The translations under genes and the position numbers were made by a program. A DNA stretch of 64,000 nucleotides from Halomonas piscis. GTDB taxonomy: Bacteria > Pseudomonadota > Gammaproteobacteria > Pseudomonadales > Halomonadaceae. Location: positions 1 to 64,000 of the forward strand of contig NZ_CP119391.1 of assembly GCF_031886125.1 (NCBI RefSeq), read 5' to 3'. Under the pieces are notes generated by a model. That model saw only the letters and a list, made by a program, of their open reading frames with translations, was not told the DNA's origin and made no database searches. How positions within the stretch are numbered: position 1 is the stretch's first letter; the number at the start of each line of letters is the position of its first letter. This document shows, piece by piece, positions 8,853-18,640 of the stretch.

Positions 8853-9461
8853 CAGATATAGGAGCATCAACGCCTTCGCCGAGTCGGCCTTCAAGACACT
8901 GAAGTACCGGCCGGGATTCCCCGCCGACGGCTTCGCCACGCTGGCCGAGGCACAAGACTGGGTCCAGCAATTCACCGAGTGGTACAACCATGAGCACCGG
9001 CACAGTGCCCTGCGCTACGTCACGCCGAGCCAGCGTCACAACGGCGAGGCCAAAGGCATTCTGGCGCAGCGCCGAGAGGTTTTTGAAGCCGCGAAGCAGC
9101 GCCACCCGGAACGGTGGTCAGGTGACATCCGGAAACTCAGCCTGCCGGATGTAGTGCACCTAAATCCCGAACGGGACCCAGTGCTACAGGCCGCAGGATT
9201 TTAAAGAGCTGAAGTCATTTTATATGGCAACTATGTTGACAGACTCCGTTCCCGTGTGATTAGCTAATAGCTTGGTAAATAACTCTAGCCGTTTATCCAG
9301 CCTCTTCTTCATAGTTGGATGGTGGTATTGCCAATACTTGCTTGGGAAGTTTTTGTTTTCTTCTCCATTAAAGTTATTTAGCCAAAGTTATTTTTCAAAT
9401 TTTTTAATTTTGCCCTTGTTTTTTATTTTGTTGAAAACTTGTTTAATACTTTCAGGTTGGT

Positions 9462-10592
9462 ATGATGGCTATAGTATTCCATGTGATCACTGGTCTTAAT
9501 AATGGTGGCGCTGAAGCGGTGTTGTATCGCTTAGTAACTAATGACGAATCCAACCATCATACAGTCATTTCTTTAATGGATATGGGTAAATATGGACCCA
9601 TGCTTGAAGAAAAAGGTGTTGGTTTAGTTTGTTTGAATATGCCAAAGGGAAAGGTGACAGTTTCTGGTTTGATAAATCTATTCCTTACTTTGAGAAAGTA
9701 TAAGCCTGATGTAGTGCAGACTTGGATGTATCATGCAGACCTTATAGGTGGAGCTGTCGCACGGTTAGCAGGTGTTAAATGTGTGTTTTGGAACATCCGT
9801 CACACTGACTTGATGCCTGGTGAGTCTAGTAAGAAAACTATTTTTATTGCTAGAATTTGTGCTTTTCTTTCTAGTTTTGTTCCTTTTAAAATACTTTGTT
9901 GTGCTGAGAAATCAGTAAAGGTTCACTCTGGCCTTGGTTATAAGAAAGAAAAAATGCTGGTTGTAGGGAACGGATATCAACTAGATAAATTTGATTGTAA
10001 TGTGGGAGAAAGACTAAGGCTAAGAAATGAGATTTCTTTGACTGATGGTTTTGTGCTAGGCATGGTAGGCAGGTTTGACCCTCAAAAAGATCATAGGAAT
10101 CTTGTAAATGCTTTAGGATTGTTAAAGAAAAGAGGGGTTGACTTCAAGTGCTTGCTCGTTGGTCCCGGTATGGATTATGAAAATGTGAAAATGCTAGAGT
10201 TGATAAGTCATAATAATTTACAAGAGGAAGTTTTGCTGTTAGGGCAGCGATCTGATATACCTGCTTTAATGAATGTATTAGATATCCATGTTTTATCTAG
10301 CTCCTTTGGTGAAGCCTTTCCAAATGTTGTCGCTGAAGCCATGGCATGTGGCACGCCCTGTGTTACCACAGACGTAGGGGATGCCGCCTTGATTGTTGGT
10401 GAAACGGGTTGGGTCGTACCAGCAAAAAAAACTGAGAAACTGGCTGATGCAATTGAACAGGGTTTTCTTGAGTGCCAGCAAAGGCCGCTAGACTGGAAAG
10501 ATAGAAAAATCTCTTGCCGTGAAAGAATTGAAGATAATTTTAGTATAGAGAAAATGGTTGAAAAATATAATGCCGCTTGGTCTTGTGATTAA
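9462..10592 (+). CDS. GT4-family glycosyltransferase, AT-rich
   Basis: This 376-residue GT-B enzyme has the N-terminal GGAEAVLYRL motif and, in the C-terminal Rossmann domain, GMVGRFDPQKDH and the E(x7)E motif EAFPNVVAEAMACGTP near residue 285 that binds the nucleotide-sugar. It would add one sugar to a lipid-linked repeat at the inner face of the cytoplasmic membrane. The gene is AT-rich, unlike uge/ugd that follow. The 213 bases before it, back to the IS3 end, are AT-rich, hold no convincing gene and may be the tail of a lost polymerase. Substrate unknown. Confidence 0.85.
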   Translation: MMAIVFHVITGLNNGGAEAVLYRLVTNDESNHHTVISLMDMGKYGPMLEEKGVGLVCLNMPKGKVTVSGLINLFLTLRKYKPDVVQTWMYHADLIGGAVARLAGVKCVFWNIRHTDLMPGESSKKTIFIARICAFLSSFVPFKILCCAEKSVKVHSGLGYKKEKMLVVGNGYQLDKFDCNVGERLRLRNEISLTDGFVLGMVGRFDPQKDHRNLVNALGLLKKRGVDFKCLLVGPGMDYENVKMLELISHNNLQEEVLLLGQRSDIPALMNVLDIHVLSSSFGEAFPNVVAEAMACGTPCVTTDVGDAALIVGETGWVVPAKKTEKLADAIEQGFLECQQRPLDWKDRKISCRERIEDNFSIEKMVEKYNAAWSCD

Positions 10593-10924
10593 AGTGGTTC
10601 TGGTGCTTGTCAAGTTTTTGGCGTTTAAATTAATCAGGGACTTGTTGCTTTTCACGTTGACTAAAGGGGAGTGCTTTTCCCAGTGCCAATATAGATAGTG
10701 TGTCCTCTGATACATTGCTTTTTAATCGAACATTGGTCGGAAGGAGTCACTCATTCCTCGTTACTTCGAGGAGCTCCAGTGAGTATTGAAAGTCAAGCAA
10801 GCCGGTGGGCGAATAAGGGCACTGTCCTCCAGGCGCTCAATGATTTATAACCCCCCAAGCCTCTGTTTTTTTGGTTCATACGATAAGACAGACGACATTG
10901 AGTCAACCCATGCAGGGGACATTC
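10593..10924 (+). other. 332-base intergenic region
   Basis: No credible gene is seen. A short hairpin (CCTCG, loop, CGAGG) lies at about 10757-10772, and base composition changes here from AT-rich to GC-rich. A JUMPstart/ops element was looked for and not found. Confidence 0.4.
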
Positions 10925-11947
10925 ATGAAAGTTCTTGTGACCGGCAACGCCGGCTTTATTGGTTTCCACACCGCCAAGCGCCTGCTGGAGCGCGGTGACA
11001 GCGTGATTGGCTTCGATGTGGTCAATGACTACTACGACCCGGCCATCAAGGAAGCGCGCTTGAAGATCCTGGAGGAGACTGCGGCGCGCACCGGCAGCGA
11101 GTATGTGTTCGTGCGTGAGGATCTGGCCGATCAGGCGGCGGTGAGCGCGGCGTTCGAGGCCCATCGGCCGGAGCAGGTGATCCACCTGGCCGCCCAGGCG
11201 GGGGTGCGCTACTCACTGGAGAACCCCCACGCCTATGTGCAGAGCAATCTGGTGGCCTTCACCAATATCCTGGAGGCTTGTCGGCACCACAGGGTCGAGC
11301 ATCTGACCTATGCCAGCACCAGCAGCGTTTACGGCGCCAACACCAAGATGCCGTTCTCGGAGCACGAGAGCGTCAACCATCCGCTGCAGTTCTACGCCGC
11401 CACCAAGAAGGCCAACGAGCTGATGGCCCACAGCTATAGCCACCTGTTCGGCCTGCCCACCACCGGCCTGCGCTTCTTTACCGTCTACGGCCCCTGGGGC
11501 CGCCCGGACATGGCGCTCTTCCTGTTCACCAGGAAGACCCTGGCCGGTGAACCGATCCCGGTGTTCAACCACGGCCACCACACCCGCGACTTCACTTATG
11601 TGGATGACATCGTGGAAGGAGTGGTCCGCGCCAGCGATGATATTGCCGCACCCAACCCCGCGTGGAGCAGCGAGTCGCCGGATCCGGCCACCAGCAACGC
11701 TCCCTACCGTATCTTCAATATCGGCAACAACGACCCGGTGAAGCTCTCCGCCTATATCGAGGCGATCGAAGAGGCGCTGGGCAAGGAAGCGCTCAAGGAG
11801 CTGTTGCCGCTGCAGCCCGGTGATGTGCCGGACACCTACGCCGACTCCACCGAGTTGGAAAGGGCGGTGGGCTACAAGCCCGCCACGCCGGTCAAGGAAG
11901 GGGTGGCCAACTTCGTCGCCTGGTATCGCGATTTCTACAAGGTGTAA
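10925..11947 (+). CDS. UDP-glucuronate 4-epimerase (SDR family)
   Basis: ATG 10925 follows AGGGGAC and is preferred over an upstream in-frame start at 10871. The 340-residue protein opens with the NAD-binding [13 protein letters not shown], has [15 protein letters not shown], the [12 protein letters not shown] region and the catalytic YAATKKANE. These are signatures of the UDP-GlcA epimerases that make UDP-galacturonate. It is followed after 6 bases by the UDP-glucose dehydrogenase, so the pair would convert UDP-Glc to UDP-GlcA to UDP-GalA in the cytoplasm. The gene is complete and GC-rich. Confidence 0.88.
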   Translation: MKVLVTGNAGFIGFHTAKRLLERGDSVIGFDVVNDYYDPAIKEARLKILEETAARTGSEYVFVREDLADQAAVSAAFEAHRPEQVIHLAAQAGVRYSLENPHAYVQSNLVAFTNILEACRHHRVEHLTYASTSSVYGANTKMPFSEHESVNHPLQFYAATKKANELMAHSYSHLFGLPTTGLRFFTVYGPWGRPDMALFLFTRKTLAGEPIPVFNHGHHTRDFTYVDDIVEGVVRASDDIAAPNPAWSSESPDPATSNAPYRIFNIGNNDPVKLSAYIEAIEEALGKEALKELLPLQPGDVPDTYADSTELERAVGYKPATPVKEGVANFVAWYRDFYKV

Positions 11948-11953
11948 GGTTTC

Positions 11954-13297
11954 ATGAGAGTCACAGTTTTTGGCACCGGCTATGTGGGCCTGGTGCAGGG
12001 TACGATGCTGGCCGAGGTGGGCCATGAGGTGGTCTGCGTGGATGTGGACGCCGATAAGATCGCGCGCCTCGAGCAGGGCATCATCCCCATCTTTGAACCG
12101 GGGCTGGAGGGCCTGGTGAAGGAGAATCACGCCGCCGGGCGGCTGAGTTTTACCACCGATGCGGCCAGGGCCGTCGCCCATGGCGATATCCAGTTTATCG
12201 CCGTGGGCACACCGCCGGATGAGGACGGCAGCGCCGACCTGCAGTATGTGCTCAAGGTGGCCGAGACCATCGCCGAGCAGATGGAGGCCCATCGCATTAT
12301 CGTGGACAAGTCCACCGTGCCGGTGGGCACCGCCGACAGGGTACGCGCCCGAGTAGACGAGGTGCTGAAGGCTCGTGGCAGGGAAGAGCTCACCTTCGAT
12401 GTGGTCTCCAACCCGGAGTTTCTCAAGGAAGGCAGTGCCGTGGCCGACTGCCAGAAGCCCGACCGCATCATTATCGGTACCGAGGACGAGGACTCGGTGG
12501 AGATGATGCGGGAGCTCTATGCTCCCTTCAGTCGTCAGCACGAGAAGATCATCGTGATGGATGTGCGTAGCGCCGAGCTGACCAAGTACGCCGCCAACTG
12601 CATGCTGGCCACCAAGATCAGCTTCATGAACGAGATCGCCAACCTGGCCGAGCGGCTGGGCGCGGATATCGAGGCGGTGCGCCAGGGCATCGGCTCAGAC
12701 CCACGCATCGGCTATCACTTCATCTACCCCGGGGTGGGTTACGGCGGTTCCTGCTTCCCCAAGGACGTTCAGGCGCTGATCCGCACCGCCGACGAAATCG
12801 ACTTCGACGCCAAGGTGCTCAAGGCGGTGGAGGCGCGCAACGCTAAGCAGAAGACCACCCTGTTTGCCAAGATCCGGGACCACTTCGGTGGCGAGCTGGC
12901 GGGCAGGACCTTTGCCCTGTGGGGGCTCGCCTTCAAGCCCAATACCGACGATATGCGCGAGGCGCCAAGCCGGGTGCTGATGGAGGCGCTGTGGCAGGCC
13001 GGTGCCCGGGTACAGGCCTATGACCCCGAGGCGATGGAGGAGACCCAGCGACTCTATGGCCACCGCGATGAGCTGTCCCTTTTCGGCACCAAGGAGGCGG
13101 CCCTAAAGGGCGCCGATGCCCTGGTAATCGTGACCGAGTGGCAGAGCTTCCGTGCCCCGAACTTCGAGTTGATCAATAGCCAGCTCGCTCAGCCGGTACT
13201 CTTCGACGGACGCAATATTTACGATCCTGCTCGTATGGCTAGGTACGGCTTTACTTACTACTCGGTGGGGCGCCTTCCACCGGAGGCGAATCCTTAA
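11954..13297 (+). CDS. ugd: UDP-glucose 6-dehydrogenase
   Basis: The 447-residue protein starts with the NAD-binding [15 protein letters not shown] and contains the substrate loop [21 protein letters not shown], and the catalytic cysteine in [16 protein letters not shown] near residue 260. The C-terminal UDP-binding domain ([18 protein letters not shown]) is complete. It oxidises UDP-glucose to UDP-glucuronate with two NAD. It is coupled to the epimerase just upstream. The length is normal for the family. Confidence 0.95.
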   Translation: MRVTVFGTGYVGLVQGTMLAEVGHEVVCVDVDADKIARLEQGIIPIFEPGLEGLVKENHAAGRLSFTTDAARAVAHGDIQFIAVGTPPDEDGSADLQYVLKVAETIAEQMEAHRIIVDKSTVPVGTADRVRARVDEVLKARGREELTFDVVSNPEFLKEGSAVADCQKPDRIIIGTEDEDSVEMMRELYAPFSRQHEKIIVMDVRSAELTKYAANCMLATKISFMNEIANLAERLGADIEAVRQGIGSDPRIGYHFIYPGVGYGGSCFPKDVQALIRTADEIDFDAKVLKAVEARNAKQKTTLFAKIRDHFGGELAGRTFALWGLAFKPNTDDMREAPSRVLMEALWQAGARVQAYDPEAMEETQRLYGHRDELSLFGTKEAALKGADALVIVTEWQSFRAPNFELINSQLAQPVLFDGRNIYDPARMARYGFTYYSVGRLPPEANP

Positions 13298-13387
13298 CAG
13301 GCGGCTATGCGGCCCCCCGGGAAGAGCAGTAGCCTCTTGCCTACTGAAAGAATAATGTTGCTGGTCAGGGAGAATGCATCAAAAACC

Positions 13388-13523
13388 GGGTTCTTCGTCG
13401 TTTCATGTGGATTTGGCCTGATCGAGCAGGCGGCCCACTGGGCTGCCGATCAGGCAGATCATGGCGATGAAATTGGCCTCGTTCCGGTAGCCAGGGGCGC
13501 GTGAACGAGCGGCCTGAAACAGA
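13388..13523 (-). mobile_element. ISL3-family remnant (one terminus, transposase C-terminus)
   Basis: 136 bases begin with GGTTCTTCGTCGTTTCATG, the right terminus of the ISL3 elements seen whole at 26195, 31007 and 42053, in inverted orientation. They read into the last ~38 codons of the transposase before being cut by the left end of IS3 copy 2. It resembles the 26195 copy more than the other two. The rest of this ISL3 copy is absent. Confidence 0.8.
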
Positions 13524-13573
13524 CCCTATGCGTCAACGTAGTTGTCACCCAAACGGATTGAGAGGTGATCAAC

Positions 13574-14074
13574 GTGCGTTACCCCGCAGAGCGTAAGGAA
13601 GCCATCCTCAAGAAGATGGCACCGCCCATGAGCATGACCATCCCGGAGCTGGCCGAACAGGAAGGCATCACCGCGACAACCCTCTACAATTGGCGGAAAC
13701 AGGCCAGAGCACGAGGACAGGTTTTGCCATCACGTTCTACCCAGCCAGATCAGTGGACCAGCCAGGAGAAGTTCCAGGTCGTCCTGGAGACAGCTCCGAT
13801 GAACGAGGCTGAAGTCAGCGCCTACTGCCGCGAGCGCGGGCTCTACCCCGAGCAGGTGGAGGCCTGGCGAGATGCCTGCATGAACGCCAACGACGATGCG
13901 GCAGCGCAGGCCAAGCAGCTTCGACAAGCGCGTAAGGCGGAGCAGAAGCGGCTCCGTAAGCTGGAGCGCGAGCTGCACCGCAAGGACAAGGCCCTGGCCG
14001 AGACGGCGGCGCTGTTGGCCCTGTCAAAAAAAGCCGAGGCGATCTGGGGCACGACCAACGACGAGGACGACTGA
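13574..14074 (+). CDS. IS3 OrfA (copy 2)
   Basis: Identical to the OrfA at 6312-6812: helix-turn-helix near the N-terminus, coiled coil, and the A7 minus-one slippery run (here at 14026-14032) leading into the OrfB frame. Confidence 0.9.
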   Translation: MRYPAERKEAILKKMAPPMSMTIPELAEQEGITATTLYNWRKQARARGQVLPSRSTQPDQWTSQEKFQVVLETAPMNEAEVSAYCRERGLYPEQVEAWRDACMNANDDAAAQAKQLRQARKAEQKRLRKLERELHRKDKALAETAALLALSKKAEAIWGTTNDEDD

Positions 14075-14796
14075 CCAGCCTCCCGGATCGCCAGCGCATC
14101 GTGACTCTGGTGCAAGACGCCCAGCGTGACGGTGCTCGGCTGGCCAAGGCCTGTCAGGTGATGGGCATCAATGTGCGAACCTATTACCGCTGGGTTGCGG
14201 AAGGCGAAGTGACGGCAGATCGTCGCCCCGACGCCGACCGCCCGGAGCCGGCCAACAAGCTGTCGCCCGAGGAACGAGAGGCTGTTGTGGCGCTGTGCAA
14301 CGCCCCGGAGTATCGGAGCCGCCCTCCCGCCTTCATCGTGGCCGATCAGGCGGACAAGGGCCGCTACCTGGCCTCTGAGTCGACGATGTACCGAGTGCTT
14401 CATGAATATGACCAGCAACACCATCGGGGCCGACAGCAGGCCCCACAGCGCAAGCGACCGCCGACCACGCACCAAGCCACGGCGCCGAACTGGCTTTGGT
14501 GCTGGGATATCAGCTGGTTACCGGGCCCTGCACGCGGTACTTGGTGGTACCTGTACCTGATCATGGACGTCTACAGCCGCAAGATCGTTGGGCACGAGGT
14601 CTATGAAACCGAGACCGGCGAGCTGGCCGCCGAGCTGATCCAGAAGGCCTGCTGGCGAGAGCACCTCACCGATCGTCACAAGCCTTTGATTTTGCATTCT
14701 GATAACGGCAGCCCGATGAAGGCGGCGACCTTCCTGGAGAAGCTCTACGACCTGGGCATCACCCCGTCGTACAGCCGGCCAAGGGTCAGCAACGAC

Positions 14797-16130
14797 TGTC
14801 AGTCTTTATACGTCGGATTCATAATCGATCCGGAAGACCTGGTCTTGGTGGCTTGACTCTTGCAATGATTGGCCGTTGCATGCCTTGGCGTTGATCTGTC
14901 AGCTCCGGACCGGGCACCTGATCCAGTATGGCGAAGCTGTGACTTAATAGGAGCCTGAAGGCATATACTCTCATGACAGTCCTGTCCACTTGGCCGATTC
15001 TGGAGACCATAACTCGACATACTCAGAGGCTGACATGACGGCTTTACAGTTACCTGATATCGCACCTTCCGGCCATATCGTCGTTGGGGTGGATACGCAT
15101 AAGCATATCCATGTTGCTGCCGTTGTAGATACAACCGCTGGCCTACGATCAACGCTTTCAGTTACGGCGGACCGTGACGGCTTTGAAAAGCTGCTGGCCT
15201 GGGCACGCTCTTTTGGTCGAATCCTGGCCTTTGGTGTGGAAGGCACCGGTTCCTACGGCGCCGCTCTGACTTCCTTCATTCGCCGGCATGACACGTTGGT
15301 CATCGAGGTGAGTCGCCCCAATCGCCGTCTCAGGCGGCTGAATGGAAAATCCGATACCCTAGACGCCGAGAATGCCGCCCGTGCTGTTCTGTCCAGAACG
15401 GCAACCGCTATACCCAAGGTGACCGATGGCACTGCTGAAATGGTTCGGCAGCTGAAGGTGGCTTATGATACGGCCGTCAAAGCCCGTACAGCGGCCATGG
15501 TGACCCTGAAGGCCATGCTGGTTCATGCACCAGACGATGTCCGGGCTAGCGCTGAAGCGAAAACGCCATTGGCGCTTGCACACAAATTTTCCAGGCTACG
15601 TCCCAGCTTGTTGGAGAATACGACAGATAGCATTAAACATACGCTTCGTTCCCTGTCTCGGCGCTGGATTTCTCTGGATGAGGAAGCCGGTGCATTGAAT
15701 AAAATGATCTATGACCTTGTCCAAGAAGCCGTACCGCAGCTGGTCGAGTCGTATGGCATCAGCACTCACACGGCAGCAGAAATACTGATTGTTGTGGGAG
15801 ATAATCCTGAAAGGATCAAATCCGAGGCGGCATTGGCAAAGCTGGCCGGCATTAGCCCTATTCCCGCCTCATCAGGCATGACATCAGGCCGATATAGAAT
15901 CAACAGGGGTGGACACAGACAGCTCAATGCTGCCATCTATCGCGCGGCGATTGTGCGAATGCGAGGCCACGAGCCAACTAAGGTGTACGTTGCGCGAAGG
16001 ACCGCAGAAGGCAAGACGAAACGTGACATTGTCAGGTGCCTCAAGCGTTACATCATTCGTGAGGTTTATCGTCTCCTACGGTATGGCCCCAAAGTAGCTG
16101 AATACGCGACTTGACAGATATAGGAGCATC
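14797..16130 (+). mobile_element. IS110-family element, copy 2
   Basis: A 1334-bp element identical to 7535-8868 and inserted at the same base of orfB. Positions 14797-15034 are the candidate bridge-RNA region. Confidence 0.9.
15035..16114 (+). CDS. IS110-family DEDD recombinase (copy 2)
   Basis: This 359-residue protein is identical to the one at 7773-8852, with the same start context and the VGVDTHK and KSDTLDAENAAR catalytic motifs. Confidence 0.92.
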   Translation: MTALQLPDIAPSGHIVVGVDTHKHIHVAAVVDTTAGLRSTLSVTADRDGFEKLLAWARSFGRILAFGVEGTGSYGAALTSFIRRHDTLVIEVSRPNRRLRRLNGKSDTLDAENAARAVLSRTATAIPKVTDGTAEMVRQLKVAYDTAVKARTAAMVTLKAMLVHAPDDVRASAEAKTPLALAHKFSRLRPSLLENTTDSIKHTLRSLSRRWISLDEEAGALNKMIYDLVQEAVPQLVESYGISTHTAAEILIVVGDNPERIKSEAALAKLAGISPIPASSGMTSGRYRINRGGHRQLNAAIYRAAIVRMRGHEPTKVYVARRTAEGKTKRDIVRCLKRYIIREVYRLLRYGPKVAEYAT

Positions 16131-16511
16131 AACGCCTTCGCCGAGTCGGCCTTCAAGACACTGAAGTACCGGCCGGGATTCCCCGCCGACGGCTTCGCCA
16201 CGCTGGCCGAGGCACAAGACTGGGTCCAGCAATTCACCGAGTGGTACAACCATGAGCACCGGCACAGTGCCCTGCGCTACGTCACGCCGAGCCAGCGTCA
16301 CAACGGCGAGGCCAAAGGCATTCTGGCGCAGCGCCGAGAGGTTTTTGAAGCCGCGAAGCAGCGCCACCCGGAACGGTGGTCAGGTGACATCCGGAAACTC
16401 AGCCTGCCGGATGTAGTGCACCTAAATCCCGAACGGGACCCAGTGCTACAGGCCGCAGGATTTTAAAGAGCTGAAGTCATTTTATATGGCAACTATGTTG
16501 ACAGACTCCGA

Positions 16512-17362
16512 GCTATTCGCCTTGTTTTTGCGATTCATGTCGCTGCGTTTTTGCTGCAGTTGGTGACATATTATGTTTCTGGCGGTTTAGTTATGGACTT
16601 CTCAGGCTGGTTGGGGGCAGACACGACCAGAACGTTTTACAGTTTCTATTTTCGCCCCACTGGATTTTTCGTCGAGCCATCCAGGTTTGCTGGTGCAATG
16701 GTTGTATTGCTGGCCTGTGAGTCACTAGTGGCTTCACGGATAAGTTTGCAAAGAACGTTTTTAGTGGCTGGGTTGTGTATCGTGACATTTTCTACCGCAG
16801 CCTGGGCGTTCGCCTCTTTTATTTTGTTCATTATTATTCCGGTTATTTTAAGAAGTAAAGTTGCGGGCATTTTTATAGCAGTCGGCTTGCTGATAGCATC
16901 GGCAATCTCTATACAGTCAAACTATGCTCAGACGCAGATGCAAAAATTTAACAAAACTTCAGGGTTGCGCAGCGGCATGATTGCTTATGCCCTGAGTGAA
17001 AGGTCACCTTGGGAAAACTTTGTGGGCCCCGCAGCCAATGGGATGACATTGGAGTATCTTCAATTTGGTAATCGTCTCGCTACCAGCGACGGTCCACACA
17101 AGATGGCTGCTGCACATGGGATGGGCACCGCAGTATATTTATTTATCACGTACGGGCTATTAGGCCTGCTCGCATATATGATTTTTTTATATACTCATTT
17201 AAGCGCATGCCATTTTCTTTTATATTACTTTTATTTATAGCAACAATGACGAAAATTGTCCCGGCCTCAATATTTTTTACAATATTAGTGGCTGCGGTTT
17301 TTTTGTCTTTTTTCCCGACTAAAAAATCAAATAGTGTTCACGAAACTGAATATGTCCCATAA
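16512..17362 (+). pseudogene. Wzy-type O-antigen polymerase, 5' truncated by IS3 and frameshifted in a T run
   Basis: The frame is open directly from the IS3 end (AIRLVFAIHVAAFLLQ), so the N-terminal half is missing. Hydrophobic helices and the EPSRFAG motif around 16675 are typical of O-antigen polymerases. The frame ends early at 17238. Adding one T to the seven-T run at 17182-17188 restores a continuous frame through a further transmembrane helix (ILLLFIATMTKIVP) to TAA at 17360-17362. That stop overlaps the ATG of the following glycosyltransferase, which supports the restored frame. The protein would polymerise lipid-linked repeats in the periplasm; as it stands it is non-functional. Confidence 0.75.
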
Positions 17363-18455
17363 AATTTCCCTTTTCGCTCCATCGTTACGCGGCGGCGGCG
17401 CCGAGCGGGTTATGTCTGTGCTTGCTCGCGGCTTCGCTGAAAAGGGGCTATCGGTGGACCTGGTGCTGGTCAACGCGACTGGGCCGTACCTTGCGGATAT
17501 TCCGGATTCGGTTCGCATTGTTGATCTCAATTCCCGGCGTGCGCTGACCGCCTTACCGGCGTTAGTGCGTTACCTGCGCCGGGAACGACCAGCTGCAATG
17601 TTGTCCACCCTGTTTCACGCCAATATCGTCGCGCTTTGGGCCAGAGCGTTATCGCGTGTGCCGGTACGAGTGGTTATTCGCTTGCCTAACATGCTCAACG
17701 CGGGCGTTGGCCGCAAGCAAAGCGTCAAGGACAAAATCGTATCGCGGTTAATGACTTACGCCGGCCGCAATGCGGATGCGGTGGTCGCGCTGAATGGCAC
17801 CATGGCGGCGGAGTTTCAAACGGCAACGGGCGTGGCTCAAGAAAAGATCAAGGTCATCAATAATCCCTTCCCGGTCGAGCGAATCGCAGCCAGGGCAAAG
17901 CAGCCGTTGAACCACCCCTGGTTTCAGGCCGAACAGCCGCCGGTGGTACTGGCCGTTGGCCGATTGACCCACCAGAAAGGCTTCGATGATTTGATTGATG
18001 CATTCGCGATCCTGCGTCGCCAGCAAGCAGCAAGGCTGATTATCCTGGGCGACGGCGAGTTGCGCCCGGCGTTGCAGGCAGGCATCGATGAGCTGGGCTT
18101 GAGCGACGATGTGGCCCTTCCCGGTTTCGACGACAACCCTTACCAATACATGCAACGTGCAGCAGCGTTTGTGTTGCCATCGCGCTGGGAAGGTTTCCCC
18201 AATGCTCTGACCGAAGCCATGGCCTGCGGCGCGCCGGTGGTGGCCACCGATTGCCCGGGCGGCAGTGCCGAAATACTGGCACATGGCAAATGGGGCGAGC
18301 TGGTTCCTGTAGGCGACCCGCATGCTATGGCTGATGCCATCGGGCGTACTATTAATGCTGACGATCATCCAGGCGTAGAGCGTCGCGCAGATGACTTTTC
18401 TGTAGACGGGGTGGTGAGGCTCTACTTGGAGCAGCTTCTTCCCGATAGTCTATAA
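17352..18455 (+). CDS. GT4-family glycosyltransferase
   Basis: ATG 17352 lies inside the end of the restored polymerase frame and is preferred over GTG 17334, since MSHKISLFAPSLRGGGAERVM is the usual opening. The 367-residue product has GGGAERVM in the acceptor domain, LAVGRLTHQKGFDDLI, then SRWEGFPNALTEAMACGAP with the E(x7)E motif at about residue 277. It is a retaining glycosyltransferase of unknown specificity acting on lipid-linked sugar. GC content is moderately high, unlike the broken polymerase it overlaps. Confidence 0.88.
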   Translation: MSHKISLFAPSLRGGGAERVMSVLARGFAEKGLSVDLVLVNATGPYLADIPDSVRIVDLNSRRALTALPALVRYLRRERPAAMLSTLFHANIVALWARALSRVPVRVVIRLPNMLNAGVGRKQSVKDKIVSRLMTYAGRNADAVVALNGTMAAEFQTATGVAQEKIKVINNPFPVERIAARAKQPLNHPWFQAEQPPVVLAVGRLTHQKGFDDLIDAFAILRRQQAARLIILGDGELRPALQAGIDELGLSDDVALPGFDDNPYQYMQRAAAFVLPSRWEGFPNALTEAMACGAPVVATDCPGGSAEILAHGKWGELVPVGDPHAMADAIGRTINADDHPGVERRADDFSVDGVVRLYLEQLLPDSL

Positions 18456-18640
18456 GTGTATGCTATCTAATAACTGACAAGATTTTAATGTTTTTAGATT
18501 TCGCCCTACAGCCAGCAAAGCATCAGATTCTAAATCAATAATTATAAACTTACGTGCACTTCCGTACTACTTATTAATGCTAATGCAGTTTAATAATAGC
18601 AGACGGCCAGCTTTTTATATTTTCTTCAACAAATTTTACC

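Larger units (their letters stand above)
7535..8868 (+). mobile_element. IS110-family element, copy 1
   Basis: This 1334-bp insertion has no terminal inverted repeats and no clear target duplication, as expected for IS110. Its limits were found by comparison with the IS3 copy at 21349-26140, which lacks it: orfB reads AACGAT-AACGCC there and AACGAC[insert]AACGCC here. The left end carries about 240 bp of non-coding DNA, then one recombinase gene that stops 16 bases before the right end. The same element sits at the same base of orfB in three IS3 copies. Confidence 0.9.
6839..9204 (+). pseudogene. IS3 OrfB (DDE transposase) split by IS110
   Basis: OrfB carries the helper region and the integrase core: D in CWDISWLPG, D in HSDNGSPM and E in NAFAESAFKTLK. 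It is interrupted after codon SND at 7534 by the IS110 element; the rest (NAFAES to the stop) resumes at 8869-9204. Joining the parts gives 343 residues, matching the uninterrupted reading order seen in the copy at 21349-26140. As it stands the core lacks its catalytic glutamate half, so this copy cannot make an active transposase. Confidence 0.88.
6262..9248 (+). mobile_element. IS3-family element, copy 1, with IS110 inserted in orfB
   Basis: The element runs from CCCTATGCGTCAACG to GTTGACAGACTCCG. The inner ends are inverted repeats (GTCAACGTAGTTG against GTCAACATAGTTG). It encodes OrfA and OrfB and is 1653 bp without its 1334-bp IS110 passenger. It is identical in sequence to the copy at 13524-16510 and to the outer parts of the copy at 32768-39593. 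No target duplication is visible: TCCT on the left, TTCC on the right. Left flank is a defence-gene remnant and right flank an AT-rich glycan region, so this copy probably took part in a deletion or exchange. Confidence 0.92.
14101..16466 (+). pseudogene. IS3 OrfB (copy 2) split by IS110
   Basis: Coding parts are 14101-14796 and 16131-16466. The break lies between the second catalytic aspartate (HSDNGSPM) and the catalytic glutamate (NAFAES), as in copy 1. Confidence 0.88.
13524..16510 (+). mobile_element. IS3-family element, copy 2, with IS110 inserted in orfB
   Basis: Sequence identical to copy 1 over 2987 bp, at an offset of 7262 bases and in the same orientation. Flanks do not form a target duplication (CAGA left, AGCT right). 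The left flank is a cut ISL3 remnant and the right flank the interior of a polymerase gene, which points to adjacent deletion or recombination between IS copies. Confidence 0.92.

Noticed and set aside
9272..9499. 75-codon hydrophobic frame before the glycosyltransferase
   Set aside because: No ribosome site, overlaps the next gene, and hydrophobicity is expected from T-rich DNA. It could be the tail of a lost polymerase but cannot be supported.
11213..12541. Long open frame (442 codons) on the minus strand
   Set aside because: It lies antisense to the epimerase and ugd genes and has the histidine/glycine/valine-rich composition typical of a GC-rich shadow frame.
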